Program-made: the position numbers and the translations under genes | Shown: one piece after another, positions 1-6,123 of the stretch | Layout: each line of letters begins with the position of its first letter | Position numbering within the stretch: the first letter of the stretch is position 1 | Assembly: GCA_028290085.1 (NCBI GenBank) | Contig: JAQGKN010000470.1 | Location: 1-7,055 of the forward strand | Direction of reading: 5' to 3' | DNA: 7,055 nucleotides | Source of the DNA: Hyphomicrobiales bacterium | GTDB taxonomy: Bacteria > Pseudomonadota > Alphaproteobacteria > Rhizobiales > Beijerinckiaceae | The notes under the pieces: generated by a model | What the model was told of the DNA's origin: nothing | The model's database searches: none | The model's input: only the letters and a program-made list of their open reading frames with translations

Positions 1-72
1 TGCGCCTCGCCCGTCCCAGTCCAGCCTCGATCCGCTGCTTGCGCCGAGGCCGTGACGCCGTGGGACTTATTC

Positions 73-78
73 GGTGAG
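73..78 (+). promoter_or_regulatory. Ribosome binding site of ilvD
   Basis: GGTGAG lies 5 bases before the ATG at 84. It is an imperfect Shine-Dalgarno match but well placed. The start is supported mainly by the conserved IlvD N-terminus. Confidence 0.5.
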
Positions 79-83
79 TTCAC

Positions 84-1931
84 ATGCCTGTTTATCGCTC
101 CCGCACAACCACCCATGGCCGCAACATGGCCGGCGCGCGCGGCCTTTGGCGCGCCACTGGCATGAAGGACGAGGATTTCGGGAAGCCGATCATCGCCATC
201 GCCAATTCCTTCACGCAGTTCGTGCCCGGCCACGTGCACCTGAAGGATCTGGGGCAGCTGGTCGCACGCGAGATCGAGAAGGCGGGCGGCGTCGCCAAGG
301 AATTCAATACGATCGCGGTCGATGACGGCATCGCCATGGGACACGCGGGCATGCTCTACAGCCTGCCTTCGCGCGAGATCATCGCCGACAGCGTCGAGTA
401 CATGGTCAATGCCCATTGCGCCGACGCGCTGGTCTGCATCTCCAATTGCGACAAGATCACGCCCGGCATGCTGATGGCCGCGCTGCGGCTGAACATCCCC
501 GTCATCTTCGTCTCGGGCGGCCCGATGGAGGCCGGGAAGGTTAACCTGCACGGAAAATTGCAGTCGCTCGATCTGGTCGACGCCATGGTCGCGGCGGCCG
601 ACGATAACGTGTCGGACGAGGACGTGCAGGTCATCGAACGCTCGGCTTGCCCGACCTGCGGCTCGTGCTCGGGCATGTTCACGGCCAATTCCATGAACTG
701 CCTGACCGAAGCGCTCGGCCTCTCGCTGCCGGGCAACGGCTCGGTGCTGGCGACCCATGCCGACCGCAAGCGCCTCTTCGTCGAGGCCGGCCACACCATC
801 GTCGATCTGGCGCGCCGCTATTATGAGCAGGACGATGCCTCAGCCCTGCCGCGCAACATCGCGACCTTCTCGGCCTTCGAGAATGCGATGACGCTCGATA
901 TCGCCATGGGCGGATCGACCAACACCGTGCTGCATCTGCTCGCCGCCGCGCATGAGGGCGAGGTGCCCTTCACCATGGACGATATCGACCGCCTGTCGCG
1001 CCGCGTGCCGGTGCTCTGCAAGGTCGCGCCCTCGGTTGCTGACGTGCATATGGAAGACGTTCATCGCGCCGGTGGCGTCATGGGCATTCTGGGCGAGCTG
1101 GAGCGTGGCGGCCTTATCGACACGAGCGGCCCGACCGTGCACAGCCTGACAATGAAGGACGCACTCGACCGCTGGGACGTGAAGCGCACCTCGAGCACCT
1201 CGGTCATCGACTTCTACCGCGCGGCCCCCGGCGGCGTGCCGACCCAGGTCGCCTTCAGCCAGGAGCGCCAATACGAAACCGTCGATGACGACCGTGCGGC
1301 GGGTGTCATCCGCAGCGTGGAACATGCTTATTCCAAGGACGGCGGCCTCGCAGTTCTCTCCGGTAATGTCGCGCTGGACGGCTGCATCGTGAAGACGGCT
1401 GGTGTCGATGAGAAGTCACTGGTCTTCGCCGGCCCGGCTCGCGTGTTCGAGAGCCAGGACGATGCGGTCGATGCGATTTTGCGCGGCAAGATCGTCGCGG
1501 GCGACGTCGTCGTGATCCGCTATGAGGGGCCGCGCGGCGGTCCCGGCATGCAGGAAATGCTCTATCCGACGAGCTATCTGAAGTCGCGCGGCCTGGGGAA
1601 GGCCTGTGCGCTGATCACCGACGGGCGCTTCTCAGGCGGCACGTCGGGCCTCTCCATCGGCCACGTCTCGCCGGAAGCAGCCGAAGGCGGAGAGATCGGC
1701 CTCGTGGAAGAGGGCGACCGGATTGAGATCGACATTCCCAACCGCACGATCCACCTCGCCATTGACGACAGCGTCATGCGCCATCGCCGCGAGGCCATGA
1801 AGGCAAGGGGTGCCGATGCGTGGAAGCCGGTGGGACGTGACCGCAAGGTCTCGCAGGCGCTGCGGGCCTATGCGCTCATGGCGACCAGCGCGGCGCGGGG
1901 CGCAGTGCGCCAGATTCCGGGCGAGGACTGA
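84..1931 (+). CDS. ilvD: Dihydroxy-acid dehydratase, E. coli-type Fe-S enzyme
   Basis: Cytoplasmic enzyme of branched-chain amino acid synthesis. It dehydrates 2,3-dihydroxy-isovalerate and 2,3-dihydroxy-3-methylvalerate to the 2-keto acids that precede valine/leucine and isoleucine. The 615-residue length matches the long bacterial IlvD form (E. coli about 616). Family motifs are intact and in order: VDDGIAMGH with metal-binding Asp81, [10 protein letters not shown] with cluster Cys122, Asp123 and the Lys124 that is carbamylated in the family, [11 protein letters not shown] with Cys189/192/195, LPGNGS near 215-220, and GRFSGG with active-site Ser517. Around residue 48 it reads PGHVHL, as in the E. 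coli [4Fe-4S] enzyme, where the [2Fe-2S] subgroup has a PCN-type cysteine; an oxygen-sensitive 4Fe-4S cluster is therefore inferred. The ATG at 84 follows a GGTGAG-like ribosome site and gives the conserved N-terminus [19 protein letters not shown]. No frameshift or missing motif. Identification is secure. Confidence 0.97.
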   Translation: MPVYRSRTTTHGRNMAGARGLWRATGMKDEDFGKPIIAIANSFTQFVPGHVHLKDLGQLVAREIEKAGGVAKEFNTIAVDDGIAMGHAGMLYSLPSREIIADSVEYMVNAHCADALVCISNCDKITPGMLMAALRLNIPVIFVSGGPMEAGKVNLHGKLQSLDLVDAMVAAADDNVSDEDVQVIERSACPTCGSCSGMFTANSMNCLTEALGLSLPGNGSVLATHADRKRLFVEAGHTIVDLARRYYEQDDASALPRNIATFSAFENAMTLDIAMGGSTNTVLHLLAAAHEGEVPFTMDDIDRLSRRVPVLCKVAPSVADVHMEDVHRAGGVMGILGELERGGLIDTSGPTVHSLTMKDALDRWDVKRTSSTSVIDFYRAAPGGVPTQVAFSQERQYETVDDDRAAGVIRSVEHAYSKDGGLAVLSGNVALDGCIVKTAGVDEKSLVFAGPARVFESQDDAVDAILRGKIVAGDVVVIRYEGPRGGPGMQEMLYPTSYLKSRGLGKACALITDGRFSGGTSGLSIGHVSPEAAEGGEIGLVEEGDRIEIDIPNRTIHLAIDDSVMRHRREAMKARGADAWKPVGRDRKVSQALRAYALMATSAARGAVRQIPGED

Positions 1932-1939
1932 TACAGCCC

Positions 1940-1955
1940 TTTGCCTTCGGGCGGA
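1940..1955 (+). other. C(UUCG)G hairpin just after ilvD
   Basis: TTTGCC and GGCGGA pair around a TTCG loop: six pairs, two of them G-U. The closing C-G pair and UUCG loop form the unusually stable tetraloop class. It starts 9 bases after the ilvD stop. No T-run follows, so it is not a standard intrinsic terminator. It could protect the ilvD 3' end or partly separate ilvD from the transporter gene. It is short and may be chance. Confidence 0.3.
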
Positions 1956-1983
1956 CCTTCGTGCATGAAAGAACAAGACCGAA

Positions 1984-1987
1984 AAGG
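1984..1987 (+). promoter_or_regulatory. Ribosome binding site deciding the MFS gene start
   Basis: AAGG within GAAAAGG ends 9 bases before the ATG at 1997. This favours 1997 over the in-frame GTG at 1961, which would add 12 mostly charged residues (HERTRPKRRPR) before the first membrane segment. Confidence 0.5.
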
Positions 1988-1996
1988 CGCCCCCGC

Positions 1997-3262
1997 ATGA
2001 CGATCCGCATCCCGCCCCTGATCAAGCGCAACATGGCTCTCTTTGCCCTGTCGCAATCCTTCACCGGGGCCGGAATGCAGTTCGTCTACGGGCTCGGGCC
2101 GCTGATGATCATCAGCGTCAGCGGCTCGGCCAATCTGGCGGGCCTCTCGGTGGCACTGATCGGGCTCAGCCGGTTTCTCGTCTCCTATCCGATCGGCAAG
2201 ATCACCGACACCTACGGCCGCAAGCCCGGCATTCTGCTCGGCCTCTGCCTCGCGCTGGTCGGCACACTGATCGTCGGCGGCGCCATGGATATGCGGAATC
2301 TCTGGCTGCTGATCGCAGGCATCCTCATCTTCGGCATGGGCATGAATGCGGCTCAGCAGATGCGCGTCGGCGCGACCGACATGGTGCCCCCGCAGTTGCG
2401 CGCGCAGGCGCTGGGCTACGTTGCGCTCGGCGCGCTGGCAGGCCTCATCCTCAGCCCGGCCGTCGTCTCGCTTTCGGAAAACATGGCGCATTCGCGTGGC
2501 AGCGATCCGCTGGTCCTGCCCTGGTTGATGCTGCCGATCCTCATCATCATGGGCATGATCGTCATTCATTTCGTCAGGCCCGATCCCAAAGAGATCGGCA
2601 TGAACCTCGCCCTTTATTATCCGGGCTACAAGGAGGCCCCGCACCCGGCCGGACAGGGCGCCGGGGATTTCTCGACCGGCGCCTTGTTGCGACACCTGCC
2701 GACGCGGCTTGCTATCGCCACCAACAGCGCGGCGCAGGGCAACATGTCCATCGTGATGGTGCTGACCTCGCTGGTGCTCGCGCACCACGGACATTCATTG
2801 TCGGCCATCGCCATGTCGCATGTGTTCCACTCGGCCGGCATGTTCGCTTTCACCATTCCGCTCGGCAAACTCGCCGACCGGATCGGGCGCCAGCGCGTGA
2901 TGTATCCAGGCCTCGTACTGACCATCGTCGGGGCGGCACTGGTCGCCTTCACGACGGGTTACATCCCGATCACTTTTGGCACCTTCCTCGTGGGCATCGG
3001 CTGGGCGGCCGCCAATGTCGCAGCAACCGCGTTGCTCGCCGATCAGGTGGAGACCGCCGCGCGCGGACGCGCCATCGGCACCAATGATTCCTGCGCGGGC
3101 GGCGTCAGCCTCGTGTTGTCGATCATCACCGGGCCGCTCATCACCACCTACGGCCTGCCCGCAGCCGGAGCCTTCGCGGCGGTCGTCGCCGCCATTCCGC
3201 TGCTGATGATGCTGGCGGCGCGCATGAAGGGCGGCGACCGGGCCATCGCCGACAACGCCTGA
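1997..3262 (+). CDS. Major facilitator superfamily (MFS) transporter, substrate unknown
   Basis: Inner-membrane secondary transporter of 421 residues from the preferred ATG; an in-frame GTG at 1961 would give 433. Hydrophobic segments are consistent with the 12-TM two-half MFS fold. The loop 2-3 signature is GKITDTYGRKPG at residues 67-78, and its second-half copy is GKLADRIGRQR at 290-300. A hydrophilic stretch of about 40 residues (194-235) forms the central cytoplasmic loop between the halves. The final segment ends near 408, followed by a short charged tail. The gene lies 65 bases after ilvD and 7 bases before the eamA-like gene, so it is likely co-transcribed with the latter. MFS membership is clear. 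The sequence does not show whether it imports or exports; the adjoining EamA exporter makes efflux a reasonable but unproven guess. Confidence 0.9.
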   Translation: MTIRIPPLIKRNMALFALSQSFTGAGMQFVYGLGPLMIISVSGSANLAGLSVALIGLSRFLVSYPIGKITDTYGRKPGILLGLCLALVGTLIVGGAMDMRNLWLLIAGILIFGMGMNAAQQMRVGATDMVPPQLRAQALGYVALGALAGLILSPAVVSLSENMAHSRGSDPLVLPWLMLPILIIMGMIVIHFVRPDPKEIGMNLALYYPGYKEAPHPAGQGAGDFSTGALLRHLPTRLAIATNSAAQGNMSIVMVLTSLVLAHHGHSLSAIAMSHVFHSAGMFAFTIPLGKLADRIGRQRVMYPGLVLTIVGAALVAFTTGYIPITFGTFLVGIGWAAANVAATALLADQVETAARGRAIGTNDSCAGGVSLVLSIITGPLITTYGLPAAGAFAAVVAAIPLLMMLAARMKGGDRAIADNA

Positions 3263-3265
3263 GGA
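3261..3265 (+). promoter_or_regulatory. Ribosome binding site of the eamA-like gene, overlapping the MFS stop codon
   Basis: GAGGA shares two bases with the TGA stop of the MFS gene (3260-3262) and lies 4 bases before the TTG start at 3270. The arrangement suggests translational coupling. An out-of-frame ATG at 3265 opens a two-codon frame (ATG TCT TGA) across the TTG. Confidence 0.5.
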
Positions 3266-3269
3266 TGTC

Positions 3270-4175
3270 TTGAGCCCAACGCCGACGCAACCGGCCGCAC
3301 TGCCTTGGTGTCACGCATTGCTGGCGCTCGCCGTGATGGCCGTGTGGGGGACGAATTTCGTCGTCATCAAATCGGCGCTCGCGCATCTGCCGCCCCTGTT
3401 CTTTGCGACGCTGCGCTTCGCCTTCGTCGTCGTGCCGGCCATTGCCATCCTGAAGCGTCCCGCCGTGCCGTGGCGCGATCTCGCGGCCTATGGACTGCTG
3501 ATCGGGGCCGGACAATTCGGCCTGCTCTATATGGCCATGAACGGGCACATTTCGCCGGGCCTCGCCTCCCTCGTCATCCAGACGCAGGTGTTCTTCACCA
3601 TCGGCCTCGCCATGTGGGCGGATGGCGAGGGGTTGCGGCCCTATCAGTACGGCGCGCTGGCGCTGGCTATCGCGGGGCTCGCCATCATTGGCTGGCATAC
3701 GGACGGGGGAACCACCGTCGCGGGCCTCGCACTCGTGCTGGTGGCGGCGCTCAGCTGGGCTCTCGGCAATCTCGTGGTTCGCCGCGCGGGGACCGTCGAC
3801 ATGCTGGCCTATGTAGTGTGGTCGAGCCTGTTCTCGATTCCACCCCTGCTGGCCATGTCGCTGCTGCTCGAAGGCTGGCCCGCCATGAGCGCCGGACTGC
3901 AGCAGGCAGATGCGGCGACATGGGGCGCCGTTGTCTGGCAATCCATCGGCAACAGCCTCTTCGGCTATGCCGCCTGGGGCTGGCTGCTGGCCCGCCATCC
4001 CGCTGCGACCGTCTCGCCCATGGCACTGCTGGTGCCTATCTTCGGCATCGGAGCCTCAGTCTGGTGGCTCGGCGAAGCCCTGCCCGGATGGAAGCTGCTG
4101 GCGGCAGTGCTGGTGCTGGCTGGGCTCGCACTCAACCTTCTCTGGCCGCTCGTGTCCCGCCAGATCAGCCGTTAA
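3270..4175 (+). CDS. eamA: EamA-family DMT exporter, similar to cysteine/O-acetylserine exporter EamA
   Basis: Inner-membrane protein of the drug/metabolite transporter superfamily, 301 residues, with about ten membrane segments from two tandem EamA domains (roughly 14-142 and 150-294). Sequence features recalled from E. coli EamA (YdeD) are present in order: VWGTNFVVIK at 25-34, PPLFFATLRF at 41-50, GLASLVIQTQVFFT at 97-110, a GE pair at 119-120, SWALGN at 162-167, SPMALLVPIFGI at 249-260 and a second GE at 268-269. The E. coli protein exports cysteine-pathway metabolites; that substrate is inferred here, and the DMT family is broad. The start is TTG at 3270. It is preferred because a GAGGA ribosome site precedes it and the next in-frame starts (GTG 3333, ATG 3336) fall inside the first membrane segment. 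It follows the MFS gene by 7 bases. Its end overlaps the convergent small gene by 11 bases. Confidence 0.88.
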   Translation: MSPTPTQPAALPWCHALLALAVMAVWGTNFVVIKSALAHLPPLFFATLRFAFVVVPAIAILKRPAVPWRDLAAYGLLIGAGQFGLLYMAMNGHISPGLASLVIQTQVFFTIGLAMWADGEGLRPYQYGALALAIAGLAIIGWHTDGGTTVAGLALVLVAALSWALGNLVVRRAGTVDMLAYVVWSSLFSIPPLLAMSLLLEGWPAMSAGLQQADAATWGAVVWQSIGNSLFGYAAWGWLLARHPAATVSPMALLVPIFGIGASVWWLGEALPGWKLLAAVLVLAGLALNLLWPLVSRQISR

Positions 4176-4548
4176 CGGCGGCGCACTCTTCGGGCTCGAT
4201 GAAGTCGAGCGAACGTGCGAGGGCGCTGGGACGCGCGTGCTCGATGGCCAATGTCAAATCGGCCAGAGCGGACATGGCCTGGATGCGCGCGTTGGTGAGT
4301 CCCGGCGAAGTGGTGATGTCACCATCTTCCGCGAGAACCGCCGCATGGGTGAATTCCAGGCAATTCCAGATGACCATCTCGCAGCTGCGCTCGATGGCTG
4401 GAGTCATTTCCAGGAGTCCACGGATGTCGGCCATGCGTTCGAGCACTTCGATGTCGAGCAGGCGCCAATTGTGCTTGTTGGCGGCGGTCGCGTCGATCCC
4501 GGACCTGACCATAGACACCAGACCCTGAAGAATATCACCTAACAGCAC
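4165..4548 (-). CDS. Small protein of unknown function (127 aa), downstream of the UbiD-like gene
   Basis: I do not recognise a family. The frame starts with GTG at 4548, preceded by AGAGG with suitable spacing, and ends with TGA at 4165-4167. It encodes a soluble-looking, probably mostly helical protein with no signal peptide or membrane segment. It is Ala/Leu/Ile-rich, with an acidic end (FIEPEE) and three cysteines at about 56, 63 and 122. Codon choice after the first dozen codons resembles the neighbouring genes, which supports real coding. It lies 90 bases after the UbiD-like gene on the same strand, so it is probably the last gene of the TRAP/UbiD cassette. An alternative start is ATG at 4512 (115 aa) with a poorer ribosome site. 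Longer + strand frames across this region lack a ribosome site and any family resemblance, so the - strand reading is preferred. A role linked to the decarboxylase is only a guess from position. Confidence 0.62.
   Translation of the reverse strand: MLLGDILQGLVSMVRSGIDATAANKHNWRLLDIEVLERMADIRGLLEMTPAIERSCEMVIWNCLEFTHAAVLAEDGDITTSPGLTNARIQAMSALADLTLAIEHARPSALARSLDFIEPEECAAVNG
4168..4179. repeat. 12-base perfect palindrome at the convergent gene ends
   Basis: GCCGTTAACGGC reads the same on both strands. It contains the TAA stop of the eamA-like gene (4173-4175) and directly abuts the TGA stop of the 127-aa gene (4165-4167). As RNA it could fold only as a 4-bp stem with a TTAA loop, so it is a weak terminator candidate at best. 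Confidence 0.45.
4194..4210. repeat. Inverted repeat just beyond the eamA stop
   Basis: GCTCGA and TCGAGC form a perfect 6-bp stem around the 5-base loop TGAAG, starting 18 bases after the eamA stop and inside the 127-aa coding region. No T-run follows on the + strand. It might define the eamA transcript 3' end; otherwise it is a chance product of codons for SLDFIE. Confidence 0.3.
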
Positions 4549-4553
4549 AGCAT

Positions 4554-4558
4554 CCTCT
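4554..4558 (-). promoter_or_regulatory. Ribosome binding site of the 127-aa gene
   Basis: On the minus strand AGAGG precedes the GTG at 4548 with 5 bases between. This supports the GTG start. An ATG at 4553-4551, directly after the site, is out of frame and stops after four codons (ATG CTG TGC TGT TAG). Confidence 0.5.
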
Positions 4559-4561
4559 TTC

Positions 4562-4579
4562 GCGTGGGACGAGACACGC
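4562..4579. repeat. Small inverted repeat between the UbiD-like gene and the 127-aa gene
   Basis: GCGTG and CACGC flank an 8-base loop (GGACGAGA) in the 90-base gap, a few bases upstream of the 127-aa ribosome site. No T-run accompanies it. The rest of the gap shows only an 8-base TCAATTGA palindrome at 4619-4626, and I see no convincing promoter. Confidence 0.2.
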
Positions 4580-4638
4580 TTGCATCATTGGGAGGCTTCA
4601 CGTCAACCGGGGCCGGAATCAATTGATGGTGGCGCCCA

Positions 4639-6069
4639 TCAGCGCGGGCTCAGAACAGCGTGCCATTTGCGCTCGATATCTCGTGCTTCCTCGATGGAGA
4701 GCGCGGAGCTCGGCGGAAACTCGTGGCGCCATGCAAACGGTTTGCAGGCATTGATGATCATCTTGGAATGCGAGGTAGCGCCGCGCGCCTTGTCTGCAAG
4801 TGCGATTCGCGGGTCGAGCGCCGAACTCCAGGCGTCGCGAATGATATCAACGGACTCGGACGGCTCGGCGCGTGTGGTGATTGCCCACATGACATCGGCG
4901 AGGCTGGAGGGATCGACGTCCTCATCCACGATGACGATGAGCCGCCCCATGTAACTGTTGGCTGCGGCTATGAGCCCTGCCCGCTTCGCGTGGCCCGCAT
5001 AGCGCTGCTCCAGCGCGACGACCGTCATCAGCTGCGAAACATGCTGCCACGCACCGACGACATCGGTGACCCCAGCCGCTTCGAGATCGCCCCAGATGCT
5101 GGCGGCGCGGAACGGCAAGCCAAAATGAAAACGCGGCGGCTTCATGGGCGGCGAGCCCAACAACACCGGATTATTCCGATAATGCACGGCCTCGACATCC
5201 ATCACCGGCGCGGGACGCGCGTCGGCTGCGTAATAGCCGGTAAATTCACCGAAGGGGCCTTCCGGCAGCATGAGTTCGTGCGGCGGCAGAAGGTGCCCCT
5301 CGAGAATGATCTCGGCGCGGGCGGGCAGTGGCAGGCCTGTCAGCGGCCCCGCACAAACCTCGATCGGACGCCCCTTGATCGCGCCTGCGAAGGCATATTC
5401 CGACTGCCCCGCAGGGAGATATTCAAATCCCGCGATAAACAGCGCAGGATCTTCGCCATTGACCACTGCAACCGGGCACCGTTCACCGCGATCCCAGTAT
5501 TTCTGCGCGATCATATTGCCGTGCCGGCCCATGTGATCAAACTGGATGGTGACGCGGTTCTTGCCATGCACCTGCACGCGATAGATCGAGGCGTTGACCC
5601 AACCTGTATCGGGATCGCGCATGATGATGAGGCTACCCGAGCCGATATAGGCGCCGCCGTCCTTGCGGTGCCAATACGGCGTCGGGAAAATCGAGAGATC
5701 GACGCCTGGACCGCTCTGGCTGTTTTCGAGGAACGCTGCCTTCGTGGTCGTGACCGGCTCGATGGGCTTCAGTTTGGAGCGCGTTTCCTTCCAGACCTTC
5801 AGTGCCTCGATGGGAGTCAGCGACGTGTCGATGCCGAGCGCCAGCGCCGCGCGCCGCGCCTGCACCGTCGCATTGGTGAAGATGCGAAAGCCGCGGGGAA
5901 AACCGGGGATGTCGTCGAACAAGAGCGCCGGACAATCCGGCATGCCAGCCGCGACTTCCGTGACGCCGCCGATCTCGAGATAGGGGTCCGCGCCGGGAAT
6001 GTGGCGCAGCGCGCCGATGGCTTCCACCTGCTCGATGAACTCGCGCAGATCGTCATAGGTGGCAGGCAT
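4639..6069 (-). CDS. UbiD-family prenylated-FMN-dependent decarboxylase (non-UbiD subgroup)
   Basis: Predicted cytoplasmic (de)carboxylase of 476 residues using prenylated FMN supplied by UbiX. Key family residues can be placed by spacing against fungal Fdc1. NASIYR at 159-164 gives the metal/cofactor Asn159 and catalytic Arg164; His183 and Glu224 fit the remaining metal ligands. PEGPFGEFTGYY at 269-280 carries Glu270 and Glu275, completing the Glu-Arg-Glu active site. PARAEI at 249-254 and VDEDVDPSSLADVMWAITTR at 381-400 are further signatures. Near the C-terminus it reads INACKPFAWRHEFP (439-452), unlike the GIDAT-type end of ubiquinone UbiD and closer to what I recall of UbiD-like catabolic decarboxylases such as the pyrrole-2-carboxylate group. 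The substrate is probably an aromatic, heteroaromatic or alpha,beta-unsaturated acid; the exact one is unknown. ATG 6069 is chosen over TTG 6099 because GGAG lies 7 bases upstream. The gene follows dctM by 54 bases, which suggests an imported substrate. Confidence 0.9.
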   Translation of the reverse strand: MPATYDDLREFIEQVEAIGALRHIPGADPYLEIGGVTEVAAGMPDCPALLFDDIPGFPRGFRIFTNATVQARRAALALGIDTSLTPIEALKVWKETRSKLKPIEPVTTTKAAFLENSQSGPGVDLSIFPTPYWHRKDGGAYIGSGSLIIMRDPDTGWVNASIYRVQVHGKNRVTIQFDHMGRHGNMIAQKYWDRGERCPVAVVNGEDPALFIAGFEYLPAGQSEYAFAGAIKGRPIEVCAGPLTGLPLPARAEIILEGHLLPPHELMLPEGPFGEFTGYYAADARPAPVMDVEAVHYRNNPVLLGSPPMKPPRFHFGLPFRAASIWGDLEAAGVTDVVGAWQHVSQLMTVVALEQRYAGHAKRAGLIAAANSYMGRLIVIVDEDVDPSSLADVMWAITTRAEPSESVDIIRDAWSSALDPRIALADKARGATSHSKMIINACKPFAWRHEFPPSSALSIEEARDIERKWHAVLSPR

Positions 6070-6076
6070 CGGCAGG

Positions 6077-6080
6077 CTCC
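6077..6080 (-). promoter_or_regulatory. Ribosome binding site deciding the UbiD-like start
   Basis: GGAG on the minus strand ends 7 bases before the ATG at 6069. The alternative TTG at 6099 would add ten residues, including a TCA serine codon that is rare in this gene, so 6069 is the better start. Confidence 0.6.
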
Positions 6081-6106
6081 GGAAAAGTGATTTACGCAAA
6101 GAACGA

Positions 6107-6119
6107 GCGGCCTTGCCGC
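6107..6119 (-). terminator. Hairpin between dctM and the UbiD-like gene, possible attenuator
   Basis: On the minus strand GCGGC-AAG-GCCGC forms a perfect 5-bp GC stem with a 3-base loop, 4 bases after the dctM stop. It is followed by TCGTTCTTT, a T-rich but interrupted run. This is too weak to call a full terminator. It may lower transcription into the decarboxylase gene or stabilise the transporter transcript end. Confidence 0.3.
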
Positions 6120-6123
6120 CGTC

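Noticed and set aside
39..70. TTGCGC ... ACTTAT as an ilvD promoter
   Set aside because: The elements match a -35/-10 pair poorly and the spacing is 20 bases. The window begins too close to exclude a promoter further upstream.
1..77. Possible tail of an upstream + strand gene (frame ending TGA at 75-77, or another ending TGA at 53-55)
   Set aside because: Only 17-24 codons are visible, with no recognisable motif. Either could be chance.
1868..2794. A 308-codon - strand frame antisense to the MFS gene (and a 285-codon one at 3141-3998 antisense to eamA)
   Set aside because: Both translate to His-, Arg-, Asp- and Gln-rich sequence without domain features, while the opposite strand carries clear transporter genes.
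3305..4528. A 407-codon + strand frame running through eamA and the small gene
   Set aside because: It is out of frame with eamA, which has clear family motifs. Its product is rich in Arg, Ala, Gly and Ser as expected of a GC-rich shadow frame, and no ribosome site supports it.
3910..4542. A 210-codon + strand frame covering the 127-aa gene
   Set aside because: It begins out of frame inside eamA and has no independent ribosome site or recognisable domain. The - strand gene has a ribosome site and neighbour-like codon use. The choice is not absolute.
4625..4640. GATGG/CCATC stem-loop at the end of the UbiD-like gene as a terminator
   Set aside because: Only five pairs, partly within the stop codon, and no T-run follows on the minus strand.
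4660..6090. A 476-codon open frame on the + strand, antisense to almost the whole UbiD-like gene
   Set aside because: It is in exact codon register with the real gene, so its stop codons would correspond to TTA, CTA and TCA sense codons. These are avoided in this GC-rich gene, which leaves the antisense frame open by default. The product is Arg-, Asp- and His-rich with no recognisable domain.
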